Assembly: GCA_003635195.1 (NCBI GenBank)
Contig: PYIY01000084.1
Location: 1-41,531 of the forward strand
Direction of reading: 5' to 3'
Length of the DNA stretch: 41,531 bases
Source: Candidatus Poribacteria bacterium
GTDB lineage: Bacteria > Poribacteria > WGA-4E > WGA-3G
This document shows positions 24,085 through 32,045 of this stretch, piece after piece; within the stretch, counting starts at the first letter, position 1; the number at the start of each line of letters is the position of its first letter. The translations under genes were made by a program, and so were the position numbers. The notes under the pieces are model-generated. The model ran no database searches, had not been told where the DNA came from, and saw only the letters and a list, made by a program, of their open reading frames with translations.

Positions 24085-26322
24085 ATGCACAACTACCACA
24101 CAGTCTTTTTAGCCGAAAGTGAGCGTAGCGAACGCCCGGATAGCCGAGAGCTACGAAAAAGTATAGGGGTTGATACAGGTGGTACTTTCACGGACATCGT
24201 GATGCGTATCAACGGCGACCTGTTTACGCATAAAGTCCTTTCCACCCCGCAAAACCCAGCATACGCCGTAATACAAGGCGTAAGCGAAATCTTGCGTCTG
24301 CACAGCACCGATGCTGAGCAGTTGGAAATCGTCCATGGATCGACGGTCGCGACAAACGCACTTCTCGAACGTAGGGGTGCCCGCATTGCCCTCGTCACAA
24401 CCAAAGGTTTTGAAGACGTTTTAGAGATCGGCAGACAGTCGCGTCCAAGTCTCTACGATTTCTTCGTAGAACGTCCAGCACCGCTCGTTCCTACCGACAG
24501 ACGTTTCGGTATATCGGAGCGTACACTGCACACAGGCGAAATCCAGACCGAGATTAAACCCACTGATTTGGATGTGCTTGCCTCTGAACTCGCTGCGTTG
24601 GAACTTGATGCGGTCGCAATCTGTTTCCTTTTCGCCTATGTCAACCCGCAGAACGAACAAATTGTTGCAAAACACCTCGCACAGCTTGGGATACCGATTT
24701 CGTGTTCGCACGAAGTCCTGCCCGAATACCGCGAGTATGCGCGCTTTAGCACCACCGTTGCAAACGCATTCATCCGTCCGACTTTGGAACGCCATCTCTC
24801 CACACTCACAGATTCTGACCTGCTGTACAGTTCTAACGAAACCGTAGCCCGTAATGAAATGGAGGGCGACTCGAACACGAAAAACGTCAAGAAACGAGCA
24901 GCCGATACTTATCCGCAAGGAAAAATTGAAAAATCGTTCCGCCTGATGCTTTCCAATGGCGGTTGTGTTTCTGCGAGAATTTTTCAGCGCAGCTTGCAAG
25001 CTGAAAACTTGCTATACAGAGGTGAATCGGCAGGTATCCGCACGGTTCTCTCTGGTCCCGCGGGTGGTGTCCTCGGCGCGTATCAGATCGCCAAAGCTGC
25101 TGGCTACGACCAGATCATCACGTTTGATATGGGTGGCACCTCGACGGATGTGAGCCTCTGTAATAACGGTATCTCACTCACGACAGAAAGCACGATTAGT
25201 GGACTTCCGATCAAAGTGCCGTTAATTGATATCCATACTGTCGGTGCGGGCGGCGGTTCTATCGCAACTGTGGATACCGGTGGCGCGTTGCGCGTCGGAC
25301 CAGAAAGTGCAGGCGCAGATCCAGGCCCAATTTGCTATGGAAACAACGGAGAAGACATCACAGTAACCGACGCGAACCTCTTTTTGGGACGCATCGCCGC
25401 GACCCAGTTTTTAGGCGGTGCCATGGCACTTGACCTCGATAGTACCCGCGCACACATTGAAAAATTTGCCGGGCAACTCGGCATACCACCACTACAAGCC
25501 GCAGACGGTATCCTCAAAGTCGCCAACGCAGCGATGGAACGCGCCATCAAAGTCATCTCTGTAGAACGTGGATTTGATACCCGCGATTTCACGCTCGTCT
25601 CCTTCGGCGGTGCTGGTGGTTTACACGCCGCGTTTATGGCAGAGAACCTCGGTATCGGGACAGTCTTAATTCCACCAAACGGTGGTTTACTCTCCGCTTA
25701 CGGAATGCTTTTTGCAGATGTCGTTAAAGACTATTCGCAGACGGTGCTATTGAAGTTTGAAACCAGCGGTGAACTGCTTCTTGAAACGTTAAACGCTGGG
25801 TTTGATGAACTCTTAACCCGTGCAGAAGATGAGATGAAAGCGGAGGGATTCACGCCAGAGCAACTCAAAATTGAGCGTTCACTTGATATGCGGTATGAGG
25901 GGCAGTCCTATGAGTTAAATATCCCCTATTCCATCGAAACAGGCACATCCCCACAGGAGATACAGGTACTTGTTCAAAGGTTTCATGCCACACACGATCA
26001 ACGGTTCGGTTATGCGCGAACAGACGCACCAGTGGAAGTCGTGAACCTCCGACTTACAGCAATTGGCGAAACCGATAAACCTTCGATTCAACCCTTACCC
26101 CTCGTTGATGCTGATCCATCTGAAGCATTTACCGTCCAAAACCGCGTCATATTCGAGGGTGAGGCACTCTTGACCGATTTCTATCGCCGTGAAGCGTTGC
26201 AGCCCGGCAACCAAATTGCCGGTCCCGCAATTATAACAGAATTCAGCGCAACAACTGTAATACCCCCGAGTTTTTCCGCTGTTGTTGACGCGTATCAGAA
26301 TCTTATTCTGACGAAGAAATAG
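24085..26322 (+). CDS. hyuA: Hydantoinase/oxoprolinase family protein A (HyuA-like) with repeat-encoded insertions
   Basis: ATP-dependent hydantoinase/acetophenone carboxylase-like subunit; family members hydrolyse 5-oxoproline or hydantoins or carboxylate ketones, often with a HyuB partner. Hallmarks are IGVDTGGTFTDIV (phosphate binding, residues 27-39), HGSTVATNALLERRG, LSGPAGGVLGAY, FDMGGTSTDVS and VGAGGGSIA. At 745 residues it is longer than the usual 680-700. The excess lies in three places: a Ser/Glu/Arg-rich N-terminal extension (about 1-25), residues about 250-283 encoded by a copy of the dispersed leader cassette, and residues about 298-313 around a 14-base palindrome. No hyuB follows; the next gene is an enolase-superfamily enzyme. 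Confidence 0.88.
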   Translation: MHNYHTVFLAESERSERPDSRELRKSIGVDTGGTFTDIVMRINGDLFTHKVLSTPQNPAYAVIQGVSEILRLHSTDAEQLEIVHGSTVATNALLERRGARIALVTTKGFEDVLEIGRQSRPSLYDFFVERPAPLVPTDRRFGISERTLHTGEIQTEIKPTDLDVLASELAALELDAVAICFLFAYVNPQNEQIVAKHLAQLGIPISCSHEVLPEYREYARFSTTVANAFIRPTLERHLSTLTDSDLLYSSNETVARNEMEGDSNTKNVKKRAADTYPQGKIEKSFRLMLSNGGCVSARIFQRSLQAENLLYRGESAGIRTVLSGPAGGVLGAYQIAKAAGYDQIITFDMGGTSTDVSLCNNGISLTTESTISGLPIKVPLIDIHTVGAGGGSIATVDTGGALRVGPESAGADPGPICYGNNGEDITVTDANLFLGRIAATQFLGGAMALDLDSTRAHIEKFAGQLGIPPLQAADGILKVANAAMERAIKVISVERGFDTRDFTLVSFGGAGGLHAAFMAENLGIGTVLIPPNGGLLSAYGMLFADVVKDYSQTVLLKFETSGELLLETLNAGFDELLTRAEDEMKAEGFTPEQLKIERSLDMRYEGQSYELNIPYSIETGTSPQEIQVLVQRFHATHDQRFGYARTDAPVEVVNLRLTAIGETDKPSIQPLPLVDADPSEAFTVQNRVIFEGEALLTDFYRREALQPGNQIAGPAIITEFSATTVIPPSFSAVVDAYQNLILTKK
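24842..24936 (+). repeat. Leader cassette, copy E (in frame inside hyuA)
   Basis: It begins CCGTAGCCCGTAATGAAATG and ends CTTATCCGCAAGGAAAAATT followed by an A-rich stretch. This matches both end boxes of the leader cassette, except that the 3' box has lost about four bases of CCGAACCG. It replaces the short loop that normally precedes LMLSNGG in HyuA proteins and keeps the frame. The interior is unlike the other copies. Confidence 0.6.
24976..25023. repeat. Palindromic insert in hyuA
   Basis: CAGCTTGCAAGCTG is a perfect 14-base palindrome, overlapped by inverted arms TTTTCAGC and GCTGAAAA. It encodes RIFQRSLQAENLLYRG. Removing these 48 bases joins SA to ESAGIRTVLSGPAGG, which is the normal HyuA spacing. 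Confidence 0.55.
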
Positions 26323-26390
26323 GGTTGTGCAAATTCCTTTGACACAGTGCATCCCGTTTGATATACTTTATCTTCATATCACCCAGATTA

Positions 26391-26554
26391 TAGCCCGTAA
26401 CGTAGTGGAGGGGTGTTTTTGCAATGTAATACAAGGAACGGATTTAGTCTATTTCCAGACTAAATCCGGTATTTCTGCGTATTTCTTCAGGGATACGGAA
26501 AGGCGCGTGAAATTTCAAATTACCCCTTACCGAACCGCAAGGAAAATTAAAAAT
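26391..26554 (+). repeat. Leader cassette, copy A (upstream of the enolase-superfamily gene)
   Basis: The 5' box is TAGCCCGTAACGTAGTGGAG and the 3' box is ACCGAACCGCAAGGAAAATT, ending just before the ATG at 26555. The interior contains GCAATGTAATACAAGGAA followed by a perfect 12-bp hairpin, CGGATTTAGTCT (26439-26450) and AGACTAAATCCG (26457-26468), with a 6-base loop. The same interior and stem occur in copy B. AAGGAAA supplies the ribosome site of the gene. Confidence 0.75.
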
Positions 26555-27748
26555 ATGAAAATTACGGATGTAAAAACGATTTTGACAGCACCGGATGGCA
26601 TTCGGCTCGTTGTTGTTAAGGTTGAGACGAGTGAACCCGGCTTATACGGCATCGGTTGTGCCACGTTTACACAGCGTCCCCTTGCTGTGGCGACAGCGGT
26701 GGATGAATATCTGAAGCCTTTTCTCGTCGGAAAAGATCCAACAAACATAGAAGACATCTTCCAGACCAGTTTTGTCAGTTCCTATTGGCGAAATGGACCG
26801 GTGCTGAACAACGCGCTCAGCGGTGTCGACATTGCCTTATGGGACATTATGGGCAAACGTGCCAACATGCCTGTCTACCAACTCCTCGGTGGCAAATGCC
26901 GTGAGGCTGCAACGCTTTATGCGCATGCAGGCGGCGGTACTTTTGAGGAAGTAGAGGAAAGCATCCGCCGTTATATGGAGCAAGGCTATCGTTATGTCCG
27001 CGCACAGGTAGCGATACCGGGGTATTCGACGTATGGTGCGGGCGGTGGGAAACGGAGTTCGCCTGCCTTTGAACCGACACCTTATGTCAATACAATCATC
27101 AAACTCTTCGAGCATCTGCGCACACATCTTGGAGACGAAGTTGAACTCCTCCACGATGTGCATGAACGTATCCCACCGATACAAGCGATTAATCTCGCCA
27201 AAGGGCTTGAACCGTATAACCTCTTTTTCCTTGAAGATCCGTTTGCACCGGAGGACGTTGACTATTTCCAACTGATGCGCCAACAGACGAGTATCCCCAT
27301 TGCGATGGGAGAATTGTTCAACAATCCGAATGAGTACGTGCATCTTATCAAGGACCGGCTCATTGACTTTATTCGGGTACATATTTCACAGATCGGTGGC
27401 ATTAGTCCTGCGCGTAAACTCGCGGCATTCTGTGAATTCTTTGGCGTACGTACGGCATGGCACGGTCCCGGTGATGTCTCTCCTGTCGGACATGCTGCCA
27501 ATGTTGCGTTGGATCTGGCGTGCTATAATTTTGGGATTCAGGAGCAGCACGTCTTCGGTGAAAATACCAAAGAGGTCTTTCCCGGTTGCCCCGAAATTCG
27601 AGACGGCTGTTTTTGGGCAAATGATGAACCCGGACTCGGCATGGACCTAAACGAGGAACTCGCGGCACGCTTCCCGTTCCCAGAACATCCGCTCAACGGT
27701 GGCTGGGCACCAGTACGTCGAATGGATGGTACAGTTATCCGCCCTTAG
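26555..27748 (+). CDS. Mandelate racemase/enolase superfamily dehydratase (ManD/RspA-like)
   Basis: From the ATG at 26555 it has 397 residues, the normal size; the frame is open 76 codons upstream, but those codons are the repeat cassette. The enolase-superfamily metal ligands are Asp in LLHDVHERIPP, Glu in FFLEDPFAPE and Glu in AMGELFNNPNE, followed by RVHISQIGGISPARK and TAWHGPGDVSPVGHAAN. These are typical of D-mannonate/D-gluconate dehydratases and the RspA starvation-sensing family, which remove water from sugar acids with magnesium. Gene context with dehydrogenases fits sugar-acid catabolism. Its 3' end overlaps the convergent murB by 14 bases. Confidence 0.9.
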   Translation: MKITDVKTILTAPDGIRLVVVKVETSEPGLYGIGCATFTQRPLAVATAVDEYLKPFLVGKDPTNIEDIFQTSFVSSYWRNGPVLNNALSGVDIALWDIMGKRANMPVYQLLGGKCREAATLYAHAGGGTFEEVEESIRRYMEQGYRYVRAQVAIPGYSTYGAGGGKRSSPAFEPTPYVNTIIKLFEHLRTHLGDEVELLHDVHERIPPIQAINLAKGLEPYNLFFLEDPFAPEDVDYFQLMRQQTSIPIAMGELFNNPNEYVHLIKDRLIDFIRVHISQIGGISPARKLAAFCEFFGVRTAWHGPGDVSPVGHAANVALDLACYNFGIQEQHVFGENTKEVFPGCPEIRDGCFWANDEPGLGMDLNEELAARFPFPEHPLNGGWAPVRRMDGTVIRP

Positions 27749-28655
27749 CGTCAAATCCCAGCCGTTTTACCTCTGTCTGGAGGGAGATTCCAGTCTTTTC
27801 ACGGACCTGCTGCTGGATATATGCGACTAACTTCAGCACATCTTCTGCTGTTGCATTGTCAATGTTGAGGATAAAGTTCCCATGCACCGTGGATACCTCC
27901 GCACCACCGATACGGTAGCCTTTTAATCCGCTAATATCAATCAACCGTCCAGCAGAATCGCCGGGTGGATTCTTGAACATACATCCCGCATTCTCTTCAA
28001 CGAAAGGTTGTGTTTCGATTTTCTGCTTGAAAAGCGTTTGCATCCGCTCCGTGATTTCGTCACCATCTCCGGGTTCAAGTGCCAGCGTGGCACCAGTAAC
28101 AGAGAAATAGGTCTCTAAACCGCTATGTCGGTATTCAAATTGTGCTTCATCGTGGGTTAAGTTGACAAGTTCACCGGTGTCATCCATAACTGTAACGTTT
28201 GTAACAACATCTCCGAAGCTGCTGCCCCATGCACCAGCGTTCATAATCAGCGCGCCGCCGACAGATCCGGGGATACCGAACGCAAATTCCACACCGCTCA
28301 AGCCACGTTGCGACATCATTTTTGACAGGGCTGGCAGCGCAAGTCCTGCACCCACCGAAACCACATTCCTGTCCACCTCTGATGTTGCCAACTCACCCAC
28401 CAACCTGACACCGATACCTTTAAAACCGGTATCACTCACCAGCAGATTGGACCCGCGACCGATAACTGCAACCGGAACGTCCCACGCCTTGTGGAAACGC
28501 GCCAGTGCTGCCAGTTCGGAGACCGTGCTGACTTCAAAGTAAGCCGTCGCGTCTCCACCGATGCCAAAGTGGGTATGTTTTGCGAGTGGTTCTCCAAACC
28601 GGAGCCGTGAACTGGGTTGCGTTATAATTTCCGGCAATGCCTCTTTCCAATCCAT
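27735..28655 (-). CDS. murB: UDP-N-acetylenolpyruvoylglucosamine reductase
   Basis: MurB reduces UDP-GlcNAc-enolpyruvate to UDP-MurNAc with FAD and NADPH in peptidoglycan synthesis. The 306-residue protein shows the FAD-binding VIGRGSNLLVSD and GIPGSVGGALIMNAGAWG, YRHSG with the substrate-binding Arg, ENAGCMFKNPPGDSAGRLI and the C-terminal catalytic Glu in LQTEVKRLG. The proton donor usually given as Ser is Cys here (AGCMFKN), a replacement seen in other MurB proteins. Its short form fits type II enzymes. It presence shows that the organism makes peptidoglycan. GAGGGAGGG precedes the ATG. It stands alone, convergent with the enolase gene, not in a mur cluster. Confidence 0.95.
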   Translation of the reverse strand: MDWKEALPEIITQPSSRLRFGEPLAKHTHFGIGGDATAYFEVSTVSELAALARFHKAWDVPVAVIGRGSNLLVSDTGFKGIGVRLVGELATSEVDRNVVSVGAGLALPALSKMMSQRGLSGVEFAFGIPGSVGGALIMNAGAWGSSFGDVVTNVTVMDDTGELVNLTHDEAQFEYRHSGLETYFSVTGATLALEPGDGDEITERMQTLFKQKIETQPFVEENAGCMFKNPPGDSAGRLIDISGLKGYRIGGAEVSTVHGNFILNIDNATAEDVLKLVAYIQQQVREKTGISLQTEVKRLGFDAKGG

Positions 28656-28873
28656 TCTACCCTCCCTCTCTTTATTATAACATATACATTAGAGGGTGTC
28701 AAAATCTGATAGGAGAACAAAAGGCATCAAGTCTCATATCTCACGTTTACGAAAGAGAAAAAACGAACCTTTTCTTGACAGATTTGACTAAACATGCGAA
28801 ACTAAAATGTGAACGCCTTTGAAATAATATTGGCAGTATTCACACAACCCAAATTCTTACAGGAGAAATGAAA

Positions 28874-29410
28874 ATGAAGCAGAAATTTTTTGCAATCGCT
28901 ACAATCGCAGTTCTCGCAATCGTCGGTGTATTTATATTTGAATATGCAACGTTGGCACAACGTCCAGACCGGAACGCCCAGAATCAACAACGTGGAAATC
29001 GTCAGGGCGGTGAACGTGGAAACAGAGGCGGAATGCCAGGGTTCATAAACCCAGTGTCTATCGTTGATAACTCTTGGATTGACTTGACGTTCGCTGTGAA
29101 AGTGGACGATGAGACCCTTGTAAAAGCACGGCCTGTCTATCAGAAGACGCGTGACAAAGCTGAAGCGAAGATAAAAGAATTACGTGCTTCCGGTAATTGG
29201 CAAACGATGCGTTCTGAAATACAGAAATTTGTTGCAGTAATCGGACCCGAATTCCACGCGAGTCTCAAAGAGGTATTGACGGAAGAGCAGCTGGCTAAGC
29301 TCAATAAATTGACGAAAGAGCGTCAGACACAAATGCAGCAACGCGGAAATCGTCAGGGTGGTGAACGCGGTCGTCGTGGCGGTGGCGGTGGCGGTGGCGG
29401 CCGTCAGTAG
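28874..29410 (+). CDS. Exported Gly/Arg-rich protein with an LTxxQ-like helical core
   Basis: A 178-residue protein. AGGAG lies 8 bases before the ATG at 28874 and only 2 before the ATG at 28868, so the later one is chosen. Residues about 5-25 are hydrophobic and end TLAQR, a signal peptide or anchor. The central part (about 60-150) is helical and includes SLKEVLTEEQLAKLNKLTKERQ, recalling the LTxxQ motif of Spy/CpxP-type periplasmic chaperones. Two copies of RGNRQGGERG flank the core, the second running into a Gly8-Arg-Gln tail. TTGACA at 28775-28780 may be part of a promoter, but no good -10 is seen. Family is tentative; a terminator follows at 29458. Confidence 0.7.
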   Translation: MKQKFFAIATIAVLAIVGVFIFEYATLAQRPDRNAQNQQRGNRQGGERGNRGGMPGFINPVSIVDNSWIDLTFAVKVDDETLVKARPVYQKTRDKAEAKIKELRASGNWQTMRSEIQKFVAVIGPEFHASLKEVLTEEQLAKLNKLTKERQTQMQQRGNRQGGERGRRGGGGGGGGRQ

Positions 29411-29429
29411 TCGTCATTCAGAAGCAGCC

Positions 29430-29448
29430 GTGCGTTTCATTCACGCAC
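29430..29448 (+). other. Small hairpin after the Gly/Arg-rich gene
   Basis: GTGCGT (29430-29435) and ACGCAC (29443-29448) form a perfect 6-bp stem with a 7-base loop, 20 bases past the stop codon. There is no T run after it, so it may protect the 3' end while the next hairpin terminates. Confidence 0.4.
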
Positions 29449-29457
29449 TTATACTCC

Positions 29458-29490
29458 GGGTCGGGCACTTTGCCTGACCCTTCTCTTTTT
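29458..29490 (+). terminator. Rho-independent terminator of the Gly/Arg-rich gene
   Basis: GGGTCGGGC (29458-29466) pairs with GCCTGACCC (29472-29480), with one G-T wobble and a 5-base loop, followed by TTCTCTTTTT. It serves the plus-strand gene that ends at 29410. Confidence 0.8.
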
Positions 29491-29546
29491 AAGGGAGGTG
29501 TGTCCACTGGATTGAAAGTCGGCATGAACGCAACTCGGCACGAAAA

Positions 29547-32000
29547 TCATTTACCACTCCGCTCTTCAACCCAACGGAGAACTATCTCGCTATTCTCAGT
29601 GTTCCCGTATTGCTGAAACCAGTTAGCGAGTTGCTCACCCGTTTCAATAAGAAGCCTGTCCATCTCCTCAGATTTAGATTTCAATGCGGATTGATATTTT
29701 TCGAGTGCGGCATTCGTCTGTTTGCGTCTGATTAAGGTAAGAGCAAGGGTGCATCGGACTTTGGTGAGTGTATCTCTTTTCATCCTATCAAAATGATGCC
29801 GGATCAGTTGTGATTCTAACGACAATAGATTTCTAAACGCTGGCATATTAATCGGATCTTTCTGGAGGACGGTTTCAAAACCGGCAAGGGCGCTCTGGTG
29901 TTCACCCTGCACGAGATAGAGATAACCGAGGGTGTTGTAAATCTCGATGTTACGCTTGGATTGTGGAATCCCCTCAAATTCAGCGATAGCATCTGCATAC
30001 TGCCGTTGGCCCATAAGTGAATTCCCGCGCCGGATTCGGAGATTAATCTGTTCCTCCTTCGCTTGCGGGTTCTCCGGTTCTTGTGCCAAGACGCGCGACA
30101 CTTCTACGGTCGCGCGCTCATAATCGCCCGCCCCCTGATAAGCGTTTGCGAGACTCAAGCGTAAATTCAGATCGGCCGGCGCGAGTTGGAGTGCCTTCTG
30201 AAGCAGCTGAATCGCTGTGGTATACTCCTCCGTATCGCTGAGGCTTCGCGCATAGTGGTGATAGGCGGCGATGAGATTATGTAACGCATGCGCTGCGTTC
30301 GGGGTGATATTATAGACGTGCTGGAATGCCGATAATGCCTCTGCATAGTCGCCTTTTTTCAGATACAACTCTCCAAGAAGGTTGCGGATATGCAATTCGT
30401 TCGGGTAAAGTTTCTTTAATTCAAGGTAGGCATTCACGGCTTCGTCTAATTCATCTGCCTTTTTATGTGCGTTCGCCTTTCGGGTGAACGCATCACCTAA
30501 ATTTGTGCGGGCAACACCGAGCGTCGGCATTAACAACAACGCGTTGCGATACGCAGCAATTGCTGCATCCCATTCGCCACGATTTCGCAAGGCGACCCCG
30601 TAGTTATTATAGCATTCTGCAAGGTGATGCTTCGTGAGCGTATCAACGGGGTTAATATCAATTGCTTTCTGGTAATAATTGATCGCTATCTCAAATTGCC
30701 CAACTTGCGCGTATCCGTTGCCCATCAGTTGATAGGTAGGTGCGTCAAGCGGATCCATCCGAATTACGCGTTCAAAAGTGGTAGTTGCGGTTTCAAAGTC
30801 TTTTGCCGCTAACGCTTTGAATCCTTTTGCCCGAAGGAGTTGATGTAGGTTTCGCCGCGCGGCTTTATGATATGGCGCGATATGAAGTGCTTTTTCAAAC
30901 GCCTGTATCGCTTTTTCGGGCTCCCTTTTTTCATAGTAGAAAATACCGAGCGTATTGTAATCGGTTGGCGACGGTTTCTGAGTAATCCGTTTCTCAAGAA
31001 GTGCAATTGCGTCATGGGTTTTTCCGGTTTCGTGGTAAGCCTGAATCAGTTTCTCAATTGCAGGTTGAAACTTAGCATCTAACTCCCCACAGGTCAAAAA
31101 ACTCCCGATTGCGGATGCTGTATCGCCTTTATCGAAATAGACGGTTCCAAGCAGGTAGTGATGTCGGAGACGTTTTTGTTTTTCTGCGTAGGGTTTCTTT
31201 TCAATCTCGGATTTCAGGACCCCGATAGCGATGTCGTGTTGTGGTGTATTAAGCGGTGTATTGTAGAGTTTACGCAATGTAATTATATCGCGTGTTGATG
31301 GATGTTGGACTGTTGCTGTCGGATAACTCACATCGCCGGGGTGTGGGCTGTGTCCCCATAATCCGATTGCGTGTCCAAACTCGTGGAGGCAGACCGTCCG
31401 CATCTCTTTCTGCGATAATTCACCGATAGTCCCGTCGCCTTCCAACATAAGTATAACCTCGACGGTAAACGGCGGTGAGGCATCCGCTGGCTCTTCCACG
31501 ACCATCTGTTTTGTATCCTTGAGGGTTTTGGCTGGGGTGTCTCTTCGCGTGAGTTCTGCACTACCGAGCCTCATATCCTGAAAGTCGGTGTGGAGACCGC
31601 TGTGTCCCCAACTGGCGCGGATGTCTGCGTTCTGAGGTGTTTCAGTCTCTTCAAATCGGATGTCGCCGTTGCTGGCGGTGTGCCATTCTCGCATGGCGTA
31701 TCGGATTTCCGGTAGATACGGACTCTTTTTTAGGATGGGTGAGATATAAACCCGGATCGGCATCTGCGTAAAACGGGTGATTCTACCTTGAGAAAAGAGC
31801 GTGATGTGATCGAAATAGTCCGTATAAACAGGGCGAGAGGATTCTTGTGCTATTGTTGTTTGAGGGGTTCCGGTTTTAAATAGTATGAGTGTGAGACTAA
31901 TTAACGTAAGGTTCAAAGTGTTTTTGGCGTAAATTTTGACATTGTCAACAAATTTTGACTGCAACCTCTGCCAAAAAGTATATTGTCTTCTAATTTGCAT
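29547..32000 (-). CDS. Matrixin-like metalloprotease fused to TPR repeats
   Basis: An 817-residue protein. A hydrophobic segment (about 28-42) acts as signal or anchor. Residues about 75-250 form a metzincin-like domain with MPIRVYI, IRYAMREWHTAS and the zinc site HEFGHAIGLWGHS (His206, Glu207, His210, His217). The third His comes one residue later than in classic HExxHxxGxxH, and the Met-turn DVMYP reads DVSYP, with Ser for Met. From about 265 to the end runs a TPR array of about a dozen units (TYQLMGNGYAQVGQFEIAINYYQKAIDINP type). The start follows AAGGAAA by about 9 bases. It is the last gene of a minus-strand group with an ATPase and a channel, 45 bases after the channel. Confidence 0.85.
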   Translation of the reverse strand: MQIRRQYTFWQRLQSKFVDNVKIYAKNTLNLTLISLTLILFKTGTPQTTIAQESSRPVYTDYFDHITLFSQGRITRFTQMPIRVYISPILKKSPYLPEIRYAMREWHTASNGDIRFEETETPQNADIRASWGHSGLHTDFQDMRLGSAELTRRDTPAKTLKDTKQMVVEEPADASPPFTVEVILMLEGDGTIGELSQKEMRTVCLHEFGHAIGLWGHSPHPGDVSYPTATVQHPSTRDIITLRKLYNTPLNTPQHDIAIGVLKSEIEKKPYAEKQKRLRHHYLLGTVYFDKGDTASAIGSFLTCGELDAKFQPAIEKLIQAYHETGKTHDAIALLEKRITQKPSPTDYNTLGIFYYEKREPEKAIQAFEKALHIAPYHKAARRNLHQLLRAKGFKALAAKDFETATTTFERVIRMDPLDAPTYQLMGNGYAQVGQFEIAINYYQKAIDINPVDTLTKHHLAECYNNYGVALRNRGEWDAAIAAYRNALLLMPTLGVARTNLGDAFTRKANAHKKADELDEAVNAYLELKKLYPNELHIRNLLGELYLKKGDYAEALSAFQHVYNITPNAAHALHNLIAAYHHYARSLSDTEEYTTAIQLLQKALQLAPADLNLRLSLANAYQGAGDYERATVEVSRVLAQEPENPQAKEEQINLRIRRGNSLMGQRQYADAIAEFEGIPQSKRNIEIYNTLGYLYLVQGEHQSALAGFETVLQKDPINMPAFRNLLSLESQLIRHHFDRMKRDTLTKVRCTLALTLIRRKQTNAALEKYQSALKSKSEEMDRLLIETGEQLANWFQQYGNTENSEIVLRWVEERSGK

Positions 32001-32045
32001 CGAAAGATTTCCTTGTATTTATTAAACTGGCGAACTCATCTTAAA

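Noticed and set aside
24421..24999. Open frame of 192 codons on the minus strand inside hyuA
   Set aside because: No recognisable motif, no ribosome site, and fully covered by the well-supported HyuA frame. It is open by codon bias.
26323..26554. Start of the enolase-superfamily protein at 26327, 76 codons upstream
   Set aside because: Those codons are the leader cassette with its hairpin; the ATG at 26555 gives the normal length and has AAGGAAA at the right distance.
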